A stretch of DNA of 64,000 nucleotides from Saprospiraceae bacterium (GCA_016718205.1 JADKEB010000034.1:451230-515229); one strand, 5' to 3'; numbered from the stretch's first letter, positions 1-10,265 are shown. A program made the numbers and translations. The notes: generated by a model not told the origin, from the letters alone.

Positions 1-356
1 GCAGATTGATATGCACGCAAAACTCCTAAAAGAGGGCGGGCAGGAAGTAATAAAAGAGATAGAAAAGATAACTTGTATATCAAAGTCAAAGTCAAAATCA
101 GAAGAGAAGGAAAAATTATTAGGTTATTTGAGAAGAAATGAGACACGCATGAATTATCCGTCTTATCTAAAACAAGGCTTACAAATCGGCAGTGGAGCGA
201 TGGAAGCAGCGCATAGGACTCTAGTTCAAAAACGGTGTAAACTATCAGGGCAAAGATGGACGGAAAAGGGGTGCAACAAATATAATAAGCCTTAGAAACC
301 TAAACATGAATAACAAATGGAGTGTACTTCAAGAATATTTGAGAAATACAGCTTAA
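1..356 (+). pseudogene. Transposase C-terminal part, frameshifted
   Basis: This is the C-terminal end of a transposase whose start lies outside the window. The frame from position 11 carries the motif IGSGAMEAAHRTLVQKR followed by LSGQRW, which resembles the end of ISKra4/ISLre2-like transposases (family assignment is tentative). The frame breaks at the G run near 268-271. One additional G would continue it as VQQIISLRNLNMNNKW and on to a natural stop at 354-356, so a single-base deletion inactivated it or is a sequencing slip. The right end of the element probably lies shortly after the stop, around 357-380 (GGGATACACCCC), because a truncated YD/RHS gene on the opposite strand begins there. 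Confidence 0.6.
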
Positions 357-379
357 TGTAAAAATGGGATACACCCCTT

Positions 380-2768
380 TTTATGATATATCTTTCTGGC
401 TGAGCCATAAAAAGCATAATTTGCATTCAATGGAAGACATACATATGCTACTGCAGCGTCTGTTGTGATGCCATACTCATTTGAATTGCTGATGGAGTTC
501 AAATTATAATAATATTTTTTTGATTTGACCAGTGTATTATCCGATGAATAGTAATAGGTTTCTTTCTGTCGTCCGATAGAAGCCCATATCGGTAAATTCA
601 CTATATGGACTATATTCTGGGATTAAGTTAGTGTAAGGCAGTTGGTCTTTAATTTCTACATGAGAAATAAGTATTGGTCATAAAAGAGTTATCTTCATTT
701 ACTTCCGTCACTTCTCTATAGGATACTGGGTTTTCATACAAATTGGTAAGAGAGGAATCAAATTATTTCTGAAACTTTTGACTCCCAATATCCATGACTT
801 GGAGACCAAGCAGTATTCAATTCCCAATGGGTCCCAAACATATCTCGGCTTTATACTCAGTATGCCACTACTGAGATTTCCATTATTGTGATATCCAGCT
901 TATAAAAGTATCTGCTACGTTTGACATAATTGGAAGTAATGTCGTCAAAATATCTAATTTCTCTGATGCGGAGACCGCCAATACTCCCATTTTCACCTAC
1001 AATACTTTGTCTGTCATCGCTTAATATGCTACTGTAATCATGCAGTTCGAAGTCAAATTCGTTTTTCCTCCCGTAGGGAACTTCATGAAGTTAACTGTCC
1101 AATTTTGCATAGTAAAGAGATGAATTCCTAGAATTGTAGTAATTCAATTGCCATAATGAAAAATTAAAAAAAGCGCCTAAAGTAGTTGGCATATAATCAT
1201 TTGTTCCGTCATAATATCCAAAATGGTCAAATTTTCTGGTTAAATAATCTGGTAACTGATAAAAATTATTGTATTCCATGACATAAGAATGCTTGTTGGC
1301 ATTCGAGTTTGTTAATATGTCATTGCCTATAATATGAACAGATTGTAAGTTTAATCTTTCATTTGCATTATTGTTGTACTCTAACTTAATTCCGTTTATT
1401 ATATAAGTATTTTGTCCAATATAATTTTTTCGATATATAATGGTATCCAGTTTCATCCACATCAATCCATTTAAAGGATTAGACAGTGCTTGTTGGGGAT
1501 TAAAACTATAGTAACCTGGATACTGGAGAAAAGGATAAGGATAATTATCAACACATTGGATCAAGGGGCATAAGACAAATTGAGTATAAGTAGCAAATTG
1601 AAAATTCCAGTCAAATTTTTTTTGAATGGCATTACTTCTGATAAATTCAAGTTGTTCACCTTTGTTTGATTTAATTTCTTTTAAATATGAATTAGAAATC
1701 AATGCACCATTTGCTTGATAGTCTCCTTCGATCGTATTTGAATTCCCATGGCTCGCTGAAAGCCGTCCATCTGCATCTGAGCAAAATTTTTCTTGCACAT
1801 AAAGCGTATTGTAAAGTTGTGCAGTAAAATAGCTTCTTTCATAGCTTAATTCAAATATGGTATTCATATTAAAATCTTCTACTTTGGTCATATGCCAGGC
1901 AGTTGCTATCCATTCATTAAAAAATGGATTTTGGCCAGCAACTCCATGAATATTGTTGGAGAAAGGATATTGAATACTCTATTGCATTTTGGCCAGTGTG
2001 TACATTTCCATTTAGGAAACTATACCGTCCAAAAGTATAGCGATAACCTTCGTCATCTATCAACGTAAACCCTTTAATTACATCTTGATATCTTTTGGTA
2101 TTATTAGTATTTGGCATAAATTCAATAAATGGAATAATGTAGTTGTTATTGTTATAGATATCAAATTCTACTTTGATATTTTGATTCGAAATAACCTTCC
2201 ATTGACCATCCCAGTCAAGAAAAAAACTTCCTGAAATACCCATAAAGTTAAAATTAAAAACATCGGCCTCATAGTCCAGTGCAATAGGGCCAGTTTGTGT
2301 TTGAACTCAGCCAGGATTTTAAGCTATCCATAGTGGACGTTCGATTTGGTGTAATAAAACCTCCATTTTTATGACACTAATGTATGAAAAGCTAGTATTG
2401 TTGTATTCTGGGCCATTGGTCATGCCATACTCATCTGCAAGACCATGGACAGTTCTGGTGATGACTCCACCAGCTTTCAATGACCAATTTTGTCCAACCC
2501 ACCCCGGATGCTGTCTTGCTAATATGCCAGACCCATCATAATTTAATCGAAGATCAATAGTTTTATTATTTGCTTGCAACGTATACAGTGGTATGCTAAT
2601 ATCTACTTGTCCCGTATATGATGAAACTTGAAATTTATCATATTTCCCCAGTGCCGTCGCATCTGCACTCGGCAATATATCTGGTACCAAAGCATTTTGT
2701 GCCTGAAGTAATACACCAGTCAATAAAAAATTGACCATCAAAAATGTAGATAAATAGTTACGCATCAT
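380..2768 (-). pseudogene. YD-repeat/RHS-family exported protein, degraded
   Basis: Remains of a large secreted YD/RHS protein. The N-terminus (2768 down to about 2319) has a signal peptide ending in LLQAQ, then the block typical of Bacteroidota RHS proteins: SYTGQVDISIPLYTL, LRLNYDGSGI and WVGQNWSLKAGGVITRTV. Later parts are found in other frames at about 2243-1917, 1891-1091 and 601-380. For example, between 1975 and 1880 the sequence GQNPFFNEWIATAW must be read by changing frame. There are at least four frame interruptions. The gene ends abruptly where the transposase sequence starts, so the RHS core and any C-terminal toxin domain are gone. Insertion of the mobile element probably killed the gene and further indels followed. 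Confidence 0.75.
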
Positions 2769-2974
2769 CCTATGTGTTTATGTATGTATCCCAAAAATCA
2801 AGCCAAAAGCACGCAGAATATTTCTTGTGCCATTGATTCCTAAAACAAAATCAATATCTCTGACTTGCGCAATATCATTTGTACTACAAAGATAATATCT
2901 TGAAATGAGAGTACAAAATTTTCTATTGCAAATTTGCCTGAAATATTTTCTATTTTTTTCTCAAATATTGCACT

Positions 2975-3205
2975 GTGGGATATTCAAGAGACAACGATTT
3001 GATAGCAATATTTGGAAAACGAGTTCGTAAATTGCGGATAGAGCGGGGTTATTCTCAGCAGCATTTTGCCAATATTTGCGACGTGGAAGCAAGTCAAATT
3101 TCCAGGATAGAGCTTGGCAAAATAAATACCAGCATTACACATGCTAAGAAAATTGCCAATGCCTTAGGAATGGATCTCAAAGAGTTATTTGATTTTGATA
3201 TGTAG
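2975..3205 (+). CDS. XRE-family helix-turn-helix regulator
   Basis: A 76-residue single-domain DNA-binding protein. Residues 10-70 form a Cro/CI-type HTH: FGKRVRKLRIERGYSQQ, then ASQISRIELGKIN as recognition helix and turn, and a C-terminal LGMDLKELFDF. It begins with GTG at 2975; no ATG lies in frame nearby. It is transcribed away from the degraded RHS gene across a 206-base gap. Small stand-alone XRE proteins of this type are common in Bacteroidota and often regulate neighbouring mobile or toxin genes, but no partner remains here. The fold is clear; the target is unknown. Confidence 0.8.
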   Translation: MGYSRDNDLIAIFGKRVRKLRIERGYSQQHFANICDVEASQISRIELGKINTSITHAKKIANALGMDLKELFDFDM

Positions 3206-3273
3206 GCACTTTTAATTTAGGCTTATGAGGATGCTAAGTTTACCTCGAAATACTGGATAAAAGCCCCAAAATT

Positions 3274-3307
3274 ATAAAGGGATAACAAAAAAATGTCATC
3301 CCTTTAT
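3274..3307. terminator. Hairpin downstream of the XRE gene
   Basis: Perfect 10-bp inverted repeat (ATAAAGGGAT at 3274-3283, ATCCCTTTAT at 3298-3307) with a 14-base A-rich loop, 70 bases after the XRE stop. There is no U-tract on the plus-strand side. Read from the minus strand the stem is followed by AATTTT, so termination in either direction is possible but weakly supported. Confidence 0.35.
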
Positions 3308-3319
3308 GAAATAGACTTA

Positions 3320-3547
3320 GAGTATGTTTAAAATTCCATCATTTGGCTGCAAGCGACAAATTTAATTTTATCCTTCGTTATATTTTTCGCCGTACGGTGT
3401 CAAGCTACGCTTGAGCTTTCGGACGCTTCTGTCCCGATCAAGACATTTTTTTAAAAAATCGTCTTGACCGGCTACGACTACAAAATATGCCTCGTTTATA
3501 AGTAAATTTGTTCACTTTCGCTCAAACATGAAAAATTAAACATACTC
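3320..3547. repeat. Inverted-repeat element, copy A (MITE-like)
   Basis: A 228-bp non-coding element with termini GAGTATGTTTAA / TTAAACATACTC, flanked on both sides by TTA (3317-3319 and 3548-3550), which fits a 3-bp target duplication. The arms match copies at 30714 and 49514 (for example TTCGCCGTAC and GTCAAGCTACGCTTGAGCT). The centre holds an extra near-perfect hairpin, GATCAAGAC...GTCTTGACC, at 3436-3468 that copy D at 49514 lacks. No ORF is present. Confidence 0.85.
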
Positions 3548-3619
3548 TTACAAAAATGTGGCTTTGTGTATTTTTAAATTTTTATGTTTAGCGAAGTTGA
3601 CGAGATATTAAATACCCAC

Positions 3620-4546
3620 TTAGCTTGATGCTATTACAAATTTTACAGGTAGGGTAAACAGTACTCTCACGGGTCTTCCTCTTTGTTTGCCTGGTACCCA
3701 TTTATTTCCCATTTTATTCATTCCATTGATGACATTTACAGCTGCTTCGCCGCATCCGCCACCGATGTCTCTTACGACATTGATATCAGTAATAGATCCA
3801 TCTCTTTCTACTACGAACTGTAATACCACCTGACCTTCTATACCGTTTTCACGGGCGATTGCCGGATATTTCAGGTTACCATAAATATATTCAAGAAGTT
3901 TTGTTCTTGAGCATTCTGATTTTTCTTTATCAGTGCCTTTGTCTTCACAGCCTGGAAATCTTGGCATTTGTTCTACCACCTTAAAGATTTCTGCTTCTTC
4001 AGGTGCTGGTGGCGGTGGCGGTGGCGGTGGTGGCGGTGCTGCCTTTTTTTCTACATATACAGGTGCTTCCACTTTTGATTCCATTGTCACTTCTTGATTT
4101 TCAAATACAGGTTGATCTTCTACAATAACTTCTGTATTTGGAACTTCCTGAATCACTGGTGGTGGCGGTGGTGGCGGTGGTGGCGGCGGTTCATTAGTAC
4201 GTGGAACTTCCACTTCGACTTCTTCACTCAATACCAGATCATTCAGATCTATTTTTATTTTCTTTTCATAGGTCGTCCAGTTCATGGTAACCAAAGCCAA
4301 TGCCATGGAGATTAATATTCCATAGTTAAATAATGAAGATGAGTGTTGGAAAATATCCACATCCGGATATTTTGTGGATTCAGCAAAGGATGATGCTTTT
4401 TTACCATCATACTTACTTCGCAGATTTTTTGGATCAAGCCCTTTAAACTTATACTTAAAAACCCATACAATACCCACCGTGAGCAAGATAAATGCAAGGA
4501 AGAAGTATCCAACTCCTGAACCTGTGATTTCTAATTCTCTGAACAT
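3620..4546 (-). CDS. Energy transducer TonB family protein
   Basis: A 308-residue TonB-type protein that would carry proton-motive energy from an ExbBD complex to outer-membrane receptors. It has an N-terminal membrane segment (about residues 12-30), a second hydrophobic stretch near 74-92, and two long polyproline runs (about residues 120-132 and 170-181) with an acidic spacer that would span the periplasm. The C-terminal TonB domain begins near residue 190 and contains YPAIARENGIEGQVVLQFVV and VRVLFTLPVKF. The Bacteroidota-style motif FPGCED precedes it. No exbB/exbD genes are nearby. It is transcribed alone and divergently from the PBP1C gene. Confidence 0.9.
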   Translation of the reverse strand: MFRELEITGSGVGYFFLAFILLTVGIVWVFKYKFKGLDPKNLRSKYDGKKASSFAESTKYPDVDIFQHSSSLFNYGILISMALALVTMNWTTYEKKIKIDLNDLVLSEEVEVEVPRTNEPPPPPPPPPPPVIQEVPNTEVIVEDQPVFENQEVTMESKVEAPVYVEKKAAPPPPPPPPPPAPEEAEIFKVVEQMPRFPGCEDKGTDKEKSECSRTKLLEYIYGNLKYPAIARENGIEGQVVLQFVVERDGSITDINVVRDIGGGCGEAAVNVINGMNKMGNKWVPGKQRGRPVRVLFTLPVKFVIASS

Positions 4547-4744
4547 AAACGGTGATTTTAAACTGTTATCGAAATTATTTTAACATCACACGCAAAATGA
4601 ATACTTTTCTGTAGTTAATACAATGATTTACATCACATTGCAAGATGATATAAGTTTGCAATTGCTCCATTCAATTGTTTCAATTACAGACCTGTTTTTA
4701 ACTCATTCATTTAAAGAGCAAAATGTATAGAACTAATCTTAAAT

Positions 4745-7111
4745 TTGACTTACTTTTGTATTATTCAAAAAAAATATTTTTTGTATTTCCGAAATTTTAA
4801 CAAGAAAAAACTTTTGTGGGTAACCGCCATTTTATTGATTATAGTGTGGCTATGCATACCATTACCTGATACTCGGCATGACTACAGCAGAATACTGTAC
4901 GGAGAGGATGGCAGAATGATGTCTGCTACCATATCAAAAGATCAGCAATGGTGTTTTCCATTGGATGAAAAGATACCCGAGCCTCTAAAGGATTGTATCA
5001 TCATATATGAAGATGAGTACTTCCGCTATCATCCGGGTGTAAATCCTATATCAATGGTGAAAGCTATCATATCACATTTGAAAACAGGAAATAAACTACG
5101 AGGCGCAAGCACTATCCCCATGCAGGTCATGCGCATGAAGTCAAAAAATCTTAACAGGACATACTTCAACAAAATCATTGAAATCATCTTTGCCTTAAAA
5201 TACAGCCTGATCACCAGGGATGAGACCATCATTCAGGAATGGTGTACTATTGCTCCATTTGGTGGCAATACCATAGGCGTAAAAGCTGCCGCACTCAGAT
5301 ACTTTGGAAGACCTCTTGACAGGCTCTCCTGGGCAGAATATGCCTTGCTGGCAGTCATGCCCAATGGACCAACTCATGCGACGCTTTCAAAAAACAGGAA
5401 TGTCCTTAAATTCAAGCGTGACTTTTTACTTAAAAAAATGCACTCTCAAGGATATTTTAATGCAGAGGAACTATTACTTTATCTGGGCGAAGAAATTCCT
5501 TTTGAAACTAAGAATATACCTCAACATGGCTATCATCTATTGAGATATCTCACAGGCAGATATCCTGATCAATACATCTTCAGAACAACATTGAATTCTG
5601 AAATTCAATTAAAAAGTTTTGAATTGCTATCTCGTGAAACAGAATTTTTAAAACTAGATGATATCAAAAACATAGCTGTTACTATCATTGATATCAGAAA
5701 TAATAAACTATTGGCATATCATGGCAACGGTCCATCACAAAGCGGCAACTTTTCATATGTAGATGTCGCTCAGGCACCCAGAAGTTATGGCAGCTTATTG
5801 AAACCATTGTTGTATGCTCATGCTCTGGAAACTTCAACATTTTTGCCCAATGAAATGATTGCTGATATTCCAACTGCCATTGGCGATTTTCAGCCTGAGA
5901 ACTTTGATAAAAAATACAGAGGGGCAGTACCACTGGAAGAAATGATCATACAATCACTTAATGTTCCTTCTGTACGATTGCTCAATACTGTAGGGCTGCA
6001 CGGATTTTATGATTTGATAAAATATCTGGACATAAAATATCTCCAGAAAGGGGCTGATCATTATGGGTTGAGTATCATACTCGGCGGTGGCGAAACATCT
6101 CTTTGGGAGTTGAGTCGTATTTACAAGGGTTTGGCTCAGAATTATAGCGGCATAGCTGATCCGTTCAGAGACATACAGATTCTTAAGCAGAATATACCTG
6201 TAAAAAGTAAAACTGCCTTTGCATTTTCTCCGTTCACCATTGATCATCTGATAAAGGCCATGTCAGATCTCTCGCGGCCAAGAGAAGAAAAATCCTGGCA
6301 AATCTTTACAAATGACTACAAAGTAGCGTGGAAGACAGGCACAAGTTTTGGTCACAAAGATGCATGGGCAATGGGTTTTAATGGCCATTACATGGTAGGT
6401 GTATGGGTAGGTAATGAAGGTGGCGAAGGGCGTTTTGACCTGACGGGCATCTCCAAGGCAGCTCCTGTCATGTTTAAAATCTTCAATATTTTGCCTGAAA
6501 ACAGGTGGTTTGGAAGTATTCCAAGATATGCTTCAAAAGAAATCATATCCATTTGCAATGAATCAGGAAAAATCACGGGTCCGCTGTGTAAGAATAAGAC
6601 AAATCTTACGATTGAAAAATCATCCTTTAAATACCAACAATGCAATTATCACCAGGAAGTGATGTTGAGCAGAAATCAACTTAGACTAAGTCCTGCCTGT
6701 CATGTCAATGCTGTATTGAAGGATACATTTTTTGTACTGCCCTCGTATATGGAGTATTATTACAAACAATCCAATACATCATATAAGGTATTACCACCAC
6801 TTGACCCATTATGCCAGCAAAGTGAAGCTTCATGTAAAATCATCTATCCCCTGAATGATATAAAAATATTTTTGCCAAAGGAAAATGAATCCAAGCTCAA
6901 TCACCTGATAGCAAAAGCATATCACAGGCAAAATGGGGCAGTCCTACACTGGTTTCTTGATGGTCAATACTTATCATCAACCAATAATCAACCTCATGAC
7001 TGCCTGCTGAAGGCAGGAATCGGTCAGCATATCCTGATGATCACTGATCAATGGGGCAATATGGATGAAGTAAATTTTGACATTTTAAATGAACACAAGA
7101 CCAATAAATAA
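4745..7111 (+). CDS. pbpC: Penicillin-binding protein 1C
   Basis: A bifunctional class A penicillin-binding protein of the PbpC type, polymerising and cross-linking peptidoglycan. It has an N-terminal membrane anchor (about residues 22-40). The GT51 transglycosylase domain has its catalytic glutamate in EDEYFRYHPG (residues 89-98) and GASTIPMQVMRM. The transpeptidase domain has the nucleophile motif SLLK near residue 351, SLN near 405 and KTGT near 530. A C-terminal BiPBP_C-type domain follows (about residues 690-788). The length of 788 residues is normal for PbpC. No ATG occurs before residue 58, so translation starts at TTG 4745 or a later TTG such as 4781. A -7-like TACTTTTG at 4751-4758 overlaps the first candidate and argues for the later one. 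The alpha-2-macroglobulin gene often paired with pbpC is absent. Confidence 0.9.
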   Translation: MTYFCIIQKKYFLYFRNFNKKKLLWVTAILLIIVWLCIPLPDTRHDYSRILYGEDGRMMSATISKDQQWCFPLDEKIPEPLKDCIIIYEDEYFRYHPGVNPISMVKAIISHLKTGNKLRGASTIPMQVMRMKSKNLNRTYFNKIIEIIFALKYSLITRDETIIQEWCTIAPFGGNTIGVKAAALRYFGRPLDRLSWAEYALLAVMPNGPTHATLSKNRNVLKFKRDFLLKKMHSQGYFNAEELLLYLGEEIPFETKNIPQHGYHLLRYLTGRYPDQYIFRTTLNSEIQLKSFELLSRETEFLKLDDIKNIAVTIIDIRNNKLLAYHGNGPSQSGNFSYVDVAQAPRSYGSLLKPLLYAHALETSTFLPNEMIADIPTAIGDFQPENFDKKYRGAVPLEEMIIQSLNVPSVRLLNTVGLHGFYDLIKYLDIKYLQKGADHYGLSIILGGGETSLWELSRIYKGLAQNYSGIADPFRDIQILKQNIPVKSKTAFAFSPFTIDHLIKAMSDLSRPREEKSWQIFTNDYKVAWKTGTSFGHKDAWAMGFNGHYMVGVWVGNEGGEGRFDLTGISKAAPVMFKIFNILPENRWFGSIPRYASKEIISICNESGKITGPLCKNKTNLTIEKSSFKYQQCNYHQEVMLSRNQLRLSPACHVNAVLKDTFFVLPSYMEYYYKQSNTSYKVLPPLDPLCQQSEASCKIIYPLNDIKIFLPKENESKLNHLIAKAYHRQNGAVLHWFLDGQYLSSTNNQPHDCLLKAGIGQHILMITDQWGNMDEVNFDILNEHKTNK

Positions 7112-7167
7112 CTCCGATTGGTGTAATTTTTATCTACCTTTGCACGTTGTTTATCAGGTATTCTTTT

Positions 7168-7587
7168 ATGATGACATTTTTTAATAAATATATTATTGCA
7201 GGGTTGATCGTTTTGATGTATATGCTTACATTGGAATCGGTATCTTGCCAAAGTAATATCAAAGTGGAAACGTCTCCATCTGTCACCAGACTTATGGCGA
7301 GGTATGTAGAAAATGCCAAAGCTAAGGATATGGTCAAAGTCTGGAGAATACAGATCCTGTCTTCATCAGATCGCAGAGAGATGGAGAGTACGCTGGCTAC
7401 TTTCAGAGCTGTTTATCCTGATATGATGTCCGACTGGAAACACGTCTCTCCCAATTATCAGGTGAGGGCAGGATATTTTGAAAGTAAAAATAAACTCATG
7501 CCGCTACTGCTCGAAATTAAAAAATCATTTCCTGCAGCTACTCCTGTGTACGACAATGTTAGTAAAAAAGCACTTTTAGGATATTGA
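7168..7587 (+). CDS. Exported SPOR-like domain protein
   Basis: A protein of about 139 residues starting at ATG 7168 or 7171; an earlier in-frame TTG at 7147 is less likely because a -7-like TACCTTTG sits at 7135-7142. It has a hydrophobic signal segment ending around LESVSCQ. The mature part resembles a SPOR/sporulation-related repeat: VWRIQILSSSDRREMESTLATF, then YQVRAGYF and LLLEIKKSFPAA, the pattern of domains that bind denuded peptidoglycan glycan strands. It lies between pbpC and rodA, which fits a cell-wall role. Domain assignment is by pattern only. Confidence 0.65.
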   Translation: MMTFFNKYIIAGLIVLMYMLTLESVSCQSNIKVETSPSVTRLMARYVENAKAKDMVKVWRIQILSSSDRREMESTLATFRAVYPDMMSDWKHVSPNYQVRAGYFESKNKLMPLLLEIKKSFPAATPVYDNVSKKALLGY

Positions 7588-7711
7588 GTGTTTTCCATTG
7601 AATATGAGACAAATTTGCCATTTTAAATACAAAAGTTTTGCATTATTTTTTCCTAAAAATCTATCTTGAGATTCGTAGTGAGACCTGAGTTTCACTTAAG
7701 TATAATAATTT

Positions 7712-9124
7712 ATGGCTCAAAAAGCTTCCATTTCAAAAGATAAAACGTACGACTGGATCACACTTTCAGTTTTTTTCAGCCTTGTGACCATTGGTTGGTT
7801 TATGGTTTATGCTGTCCTCCATGATCCGGCTCATCCATATGCATTCCTTGATTTTGGTACCTTATTGGGTGCACAGACTGTTTGGGTAGTTTTATCCATT
7901 TTTACATTCATAGCCGTGCTGGTCATTGACTGGAAATTTTGGAATGCCCTTACTTTTCCTATCTACGGCATTACTATGTTACTGCTGATTATGGTTTTGA
8001 TCATCGGTAAGGAGATCAACGGTGCCCGGGCATGGTTTGCGATTGGGCCTTTTTCCATGCAACCGTCAGAATGGGCTAAATTTGGTACAGCTTTGGCCGT
8101 TTCAAGTTATCTGAGTTTTTTTAAAAGCAGTACTATGAACAGTAAAGTAGTATTGGTATCTATGGCATTGTTTATATCACCTGCCTTACTCATTTTGCTT
8201 CAACCTGACTTTGGGTCTGCTTTAGTATATTTTTCATTTTTCATTTTATTATACAGAAGAGGGCAATCACCATGGGTGATCATATCCGGGATAGGGTTGG
8301 CAGCGGTTTTCATATTATCATTATTATTTGGACCATTACATGTCACCTCCTTTTTGTTGTTGCTTGGATTTGCTGTATATGTTCTGGATCTTGAAAAACC
8401 GAAAAATGCTGTGATTTCTATCTCTGCCGTCCTGTTGATCATGGTATTTATGTTATTTCAAGATGAAAAAACCAATGTTATCATTCCTCCATCCCTGGCA
8501 TTTTTGGTGTATTTATATAGAGAACTAAAAAAGAAAAATATCAAGATTGTCAGCCTAATCACATCATTGATTATAGTGGCCTCCTCATTTGGATTTATGG
8601 CCACCTATGTGTTTGACAATGTACTGAAACCCCACCAGCAAGAACGGATCAATGTGTGGCTGGCCCCGGAGAAATGTGACCCAAGAGGATCGCTTTATAA
8701 CATACTTCAAGCCAAAATGGCCATAGGATCCGGTGGGCTGACAGGAAAAGGGTTTTTGCAAGGTGAAATGACAAAACTGGACTATGTACCTGAACAGGAA
8801 ACAGACTTTATTTTCACTTCTATAGGAGAAGAACAGGGTTTTGTCGGGATATTAGGAGTCATTTTTCTGTTCACCGTATTGCTTACCAGGTGTATTATCA
8901 TCGCAGAAAGAGCAAATCTTGAATTTATTCGTAATTATGGCTATGCTGTAGCAGGAATATTATTCTTCCACTTTCTGTTCAATATTGGTATGACAATGGG
9001 TCTTTTGCCCGTGGTAGGTATTCCACTTCCCTTTATCAGCAAAGGTGGTTCCAGTCTTATTGCATTTTCTATCATGGTGGCTGTGCTTGTAAAAATGGAC
9101 ATGGCAAGATACCGTGCAAATTAA
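7712..9124 (+). CDS. rodA: Rod shape-determining protein RodA (SEDS glycosyltransferase)
   Basis: A 470-residue polytopic SEDS-family peptidoglycan polymerase with about ten to twelve hydrophobic segments. Family hallmarks are GARAWFAIGPFSMQPSEWAKF (residues ~104-124), LLQPDFGSALVY, the long loop with DPRGSLYNILQAKMAIGSGG, the functionally important YVPEQETDFIFTSIGEEQG, and the C-terminal GIPLPFISKGGSSL. It would work with a class B transpeptidase (PBP2) during elongation. It is the first gene of a compact plus-strand run with tgt and a permease. The stretch between the two conserved halves (about residues 190-290) is hydrophobic and somewhat longer than in short RodA proteins, as usual in Bacteroidota. 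Confidence 0.93.
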   Translation: MAQKASISKDKTYDWITLSVFFSLVTIGWFMVYAVLHDPAHPYAFLDFGTLLGAQTVWVVLSIFTFIAVLVIDWKFWNALTFPIYGITMLLLIMVLIIGKEINGARAWFAIGPFSMQPSEWAKFGTALAVSSYLSFFKSSTMNSKVVLVSMALFISPALLILLQPDFGSALVYFSFFILLYRRGQSPWVIISGIGLAAVFILSLLFGPLHVTSFLLLLGFAVYVLDLEKPKNAVISISAVLLIMVFMLFQDEKTNVIIPPSLAFLVYLYRELKKKNIKIVSLITSLIIVASSFGFMATYVFDNVLKPHQQERINVWLAPEKCDPRGSLYNILQAKMAIGSGGLTGKGFLQGEMTKLDYVPEQETDFIFTSIGEEQGFVGILGVIFLFTVLLTRCIIIAERANLEFIRNYGYAVAGILFFHFLFNIGMTMGLLPVVGIPLPFISKGGSSLIAFSIMVAVLVKMDMARYRAN

Positions 9125-9128
9125 TTTG

Positions 9129-10259
9129 ATGAAGTTTACACTCCAACATAAAGATAAAGCCAGTGTCGCCAGAACAGGCATCATCAGCACTGCACATGGT
9201 GATATCAAGACACCCATATTTATGCCCGTAGGTACGCAGGGCACTGTCAAAGGTGTACACCAGCATGAATTGTCAGAATCTGTTCAGGCACAAATAATAC
9301 TTGGTAACACATATCATCTATATCTCAGGCCCGGGACTGAAATACTGCAAAAGGCCGGAGGATTACACCGATTTATCCATTGGGGCAAACCTATACTGAC
9401 AGATTCTGGTGGTTATCAGGTATATTCGCTTAAGGGCATGCGCAAAATCACAGAAGAAGGTGTGAGGTTTCAGTCTCATATAGATGGTTCTAAACACTTT
9501 TTTAGTCCGGAGTCAGTAATGGATATCCAGAGGATAATAGGAGCTGATATTGTGATGGCATTTGACGAGTGTACGCCATATCCATGCGAATATAAATATG
9601 CCAGAAACTCTATGCACATGACCCACAGATGGCTCAAAAGATGTATAGGCAGGATGAATGCTACCGATCCTGTATATGGATATGAACAGACATTTTCACC
9701 GATCGTACAAGGTAGTACTTATCCTGATCTCAGGAAAGAGTCTGCAGAATTTATTGCTGCACAGGACCAGGATATGAACGCGATAGGTGGCCTTTCTGTA
9801 GGTGAACCTCATGAAGACATGTATGCTATGACTGAGTTGGTATGCGGTATATTGCCAGCTGATAAGCCACGGTATCTTATGGGTGTAGGTCTTCCTGAAA
9901 ATATACTGGAGAGTATAGCTTTGGGTATCGACATGTTTGACTGTGTACTTCCTTCCCGCAACGCCCGACACGGACTTTTATACACTAAAAATGGTTTGAT
10001 AAACATTAAAAACGCCAAATGGCAGGACGACTTCACTCCGATAGATGAAGGAAGTCCGGCACCTACCAGCAGGCATCACACAAAAGCATATCTGAGACAT
10101 CTGTTTAAGGTAGAAGAATTACTTGCGGGACAGATTGCTACTTTGCACAACCTTAGCTTTTTTCTGTGGTTAGTATCTGAGAGCCGAAGAAAAATCGAGG
10201 AAGGAACGTTTTATAACTGGAAGACAGAAATGGTAAAATCCGTAAGTCAAAGATTATAA
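9129..10259 (+). CDS. tgt: Queuine tRNA-ribosyltransferase (TGT)
   Basis: Exchanges guanine 34 for preQ1 in GUN-anticodon tRNAs during queuosine synthesis. The start ATG at 9129 (MKFTLQHKD) lies just after the rodA stop; an upstream GTG at 9114 would overlap rodA. Conserved elements: GNTYHLYLRPG, the base-binding aspartate in TDSGGYQVYSL (about residue 92), AFDECTPYP, GGLSVGEP and the nucleophile region GIDMFDCVLPSRNARHG. The usual C-terminal zinc site (Cys-x-Cys-x2-Cys) is not present: the equivalent stretch reads DEGSPAPTSRHHTKAYLRH. The rest of that helix-rich region is intact, and I recall the same loss in other Bacteroidota TGTs. It is probably active. Confidence 0.93.
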   Translation: MKFTLQHKDKASVARTGIISTAHGDIKTPIFMPVGTQGTVKGVHQHELSESVQAQIILGNTYHLYLRPGTEILQKAGGLHRFIHWGKPILTDSGGYQVYSLKGMRKITEEGVRFQSHIDGSKHFFSPESVMDIQRIIGADIVMAFDECTPYPCEYKYARNSMHMTHRWLKRCIGRMNATDPVYGYEQTFSPIVQGSTYPDLRKESAEFIAAQDQDMNAIGGLSVGEPHEDMYAMTELVCGILPADKPRYLMGVGLPENILESIALGIDMFDCVLPSRNARHGLLYTKNGLINIKNAKWQDDFTPIDEGSPAPTSRHHTKAYLRHLFKVEELLAGQIATLHNLSFFLWLVSESRRKIEEGTFYNWKTEMVKSVSQRL

Positions 10260-10265
10260 GCTATT

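Noticed and set aside
4094..4315. Tryptophan-rich plus-strand open frame opposite tonB
   Set aside because: It is the complement of the polyproline codons of the TonB linker, not an independent gene.
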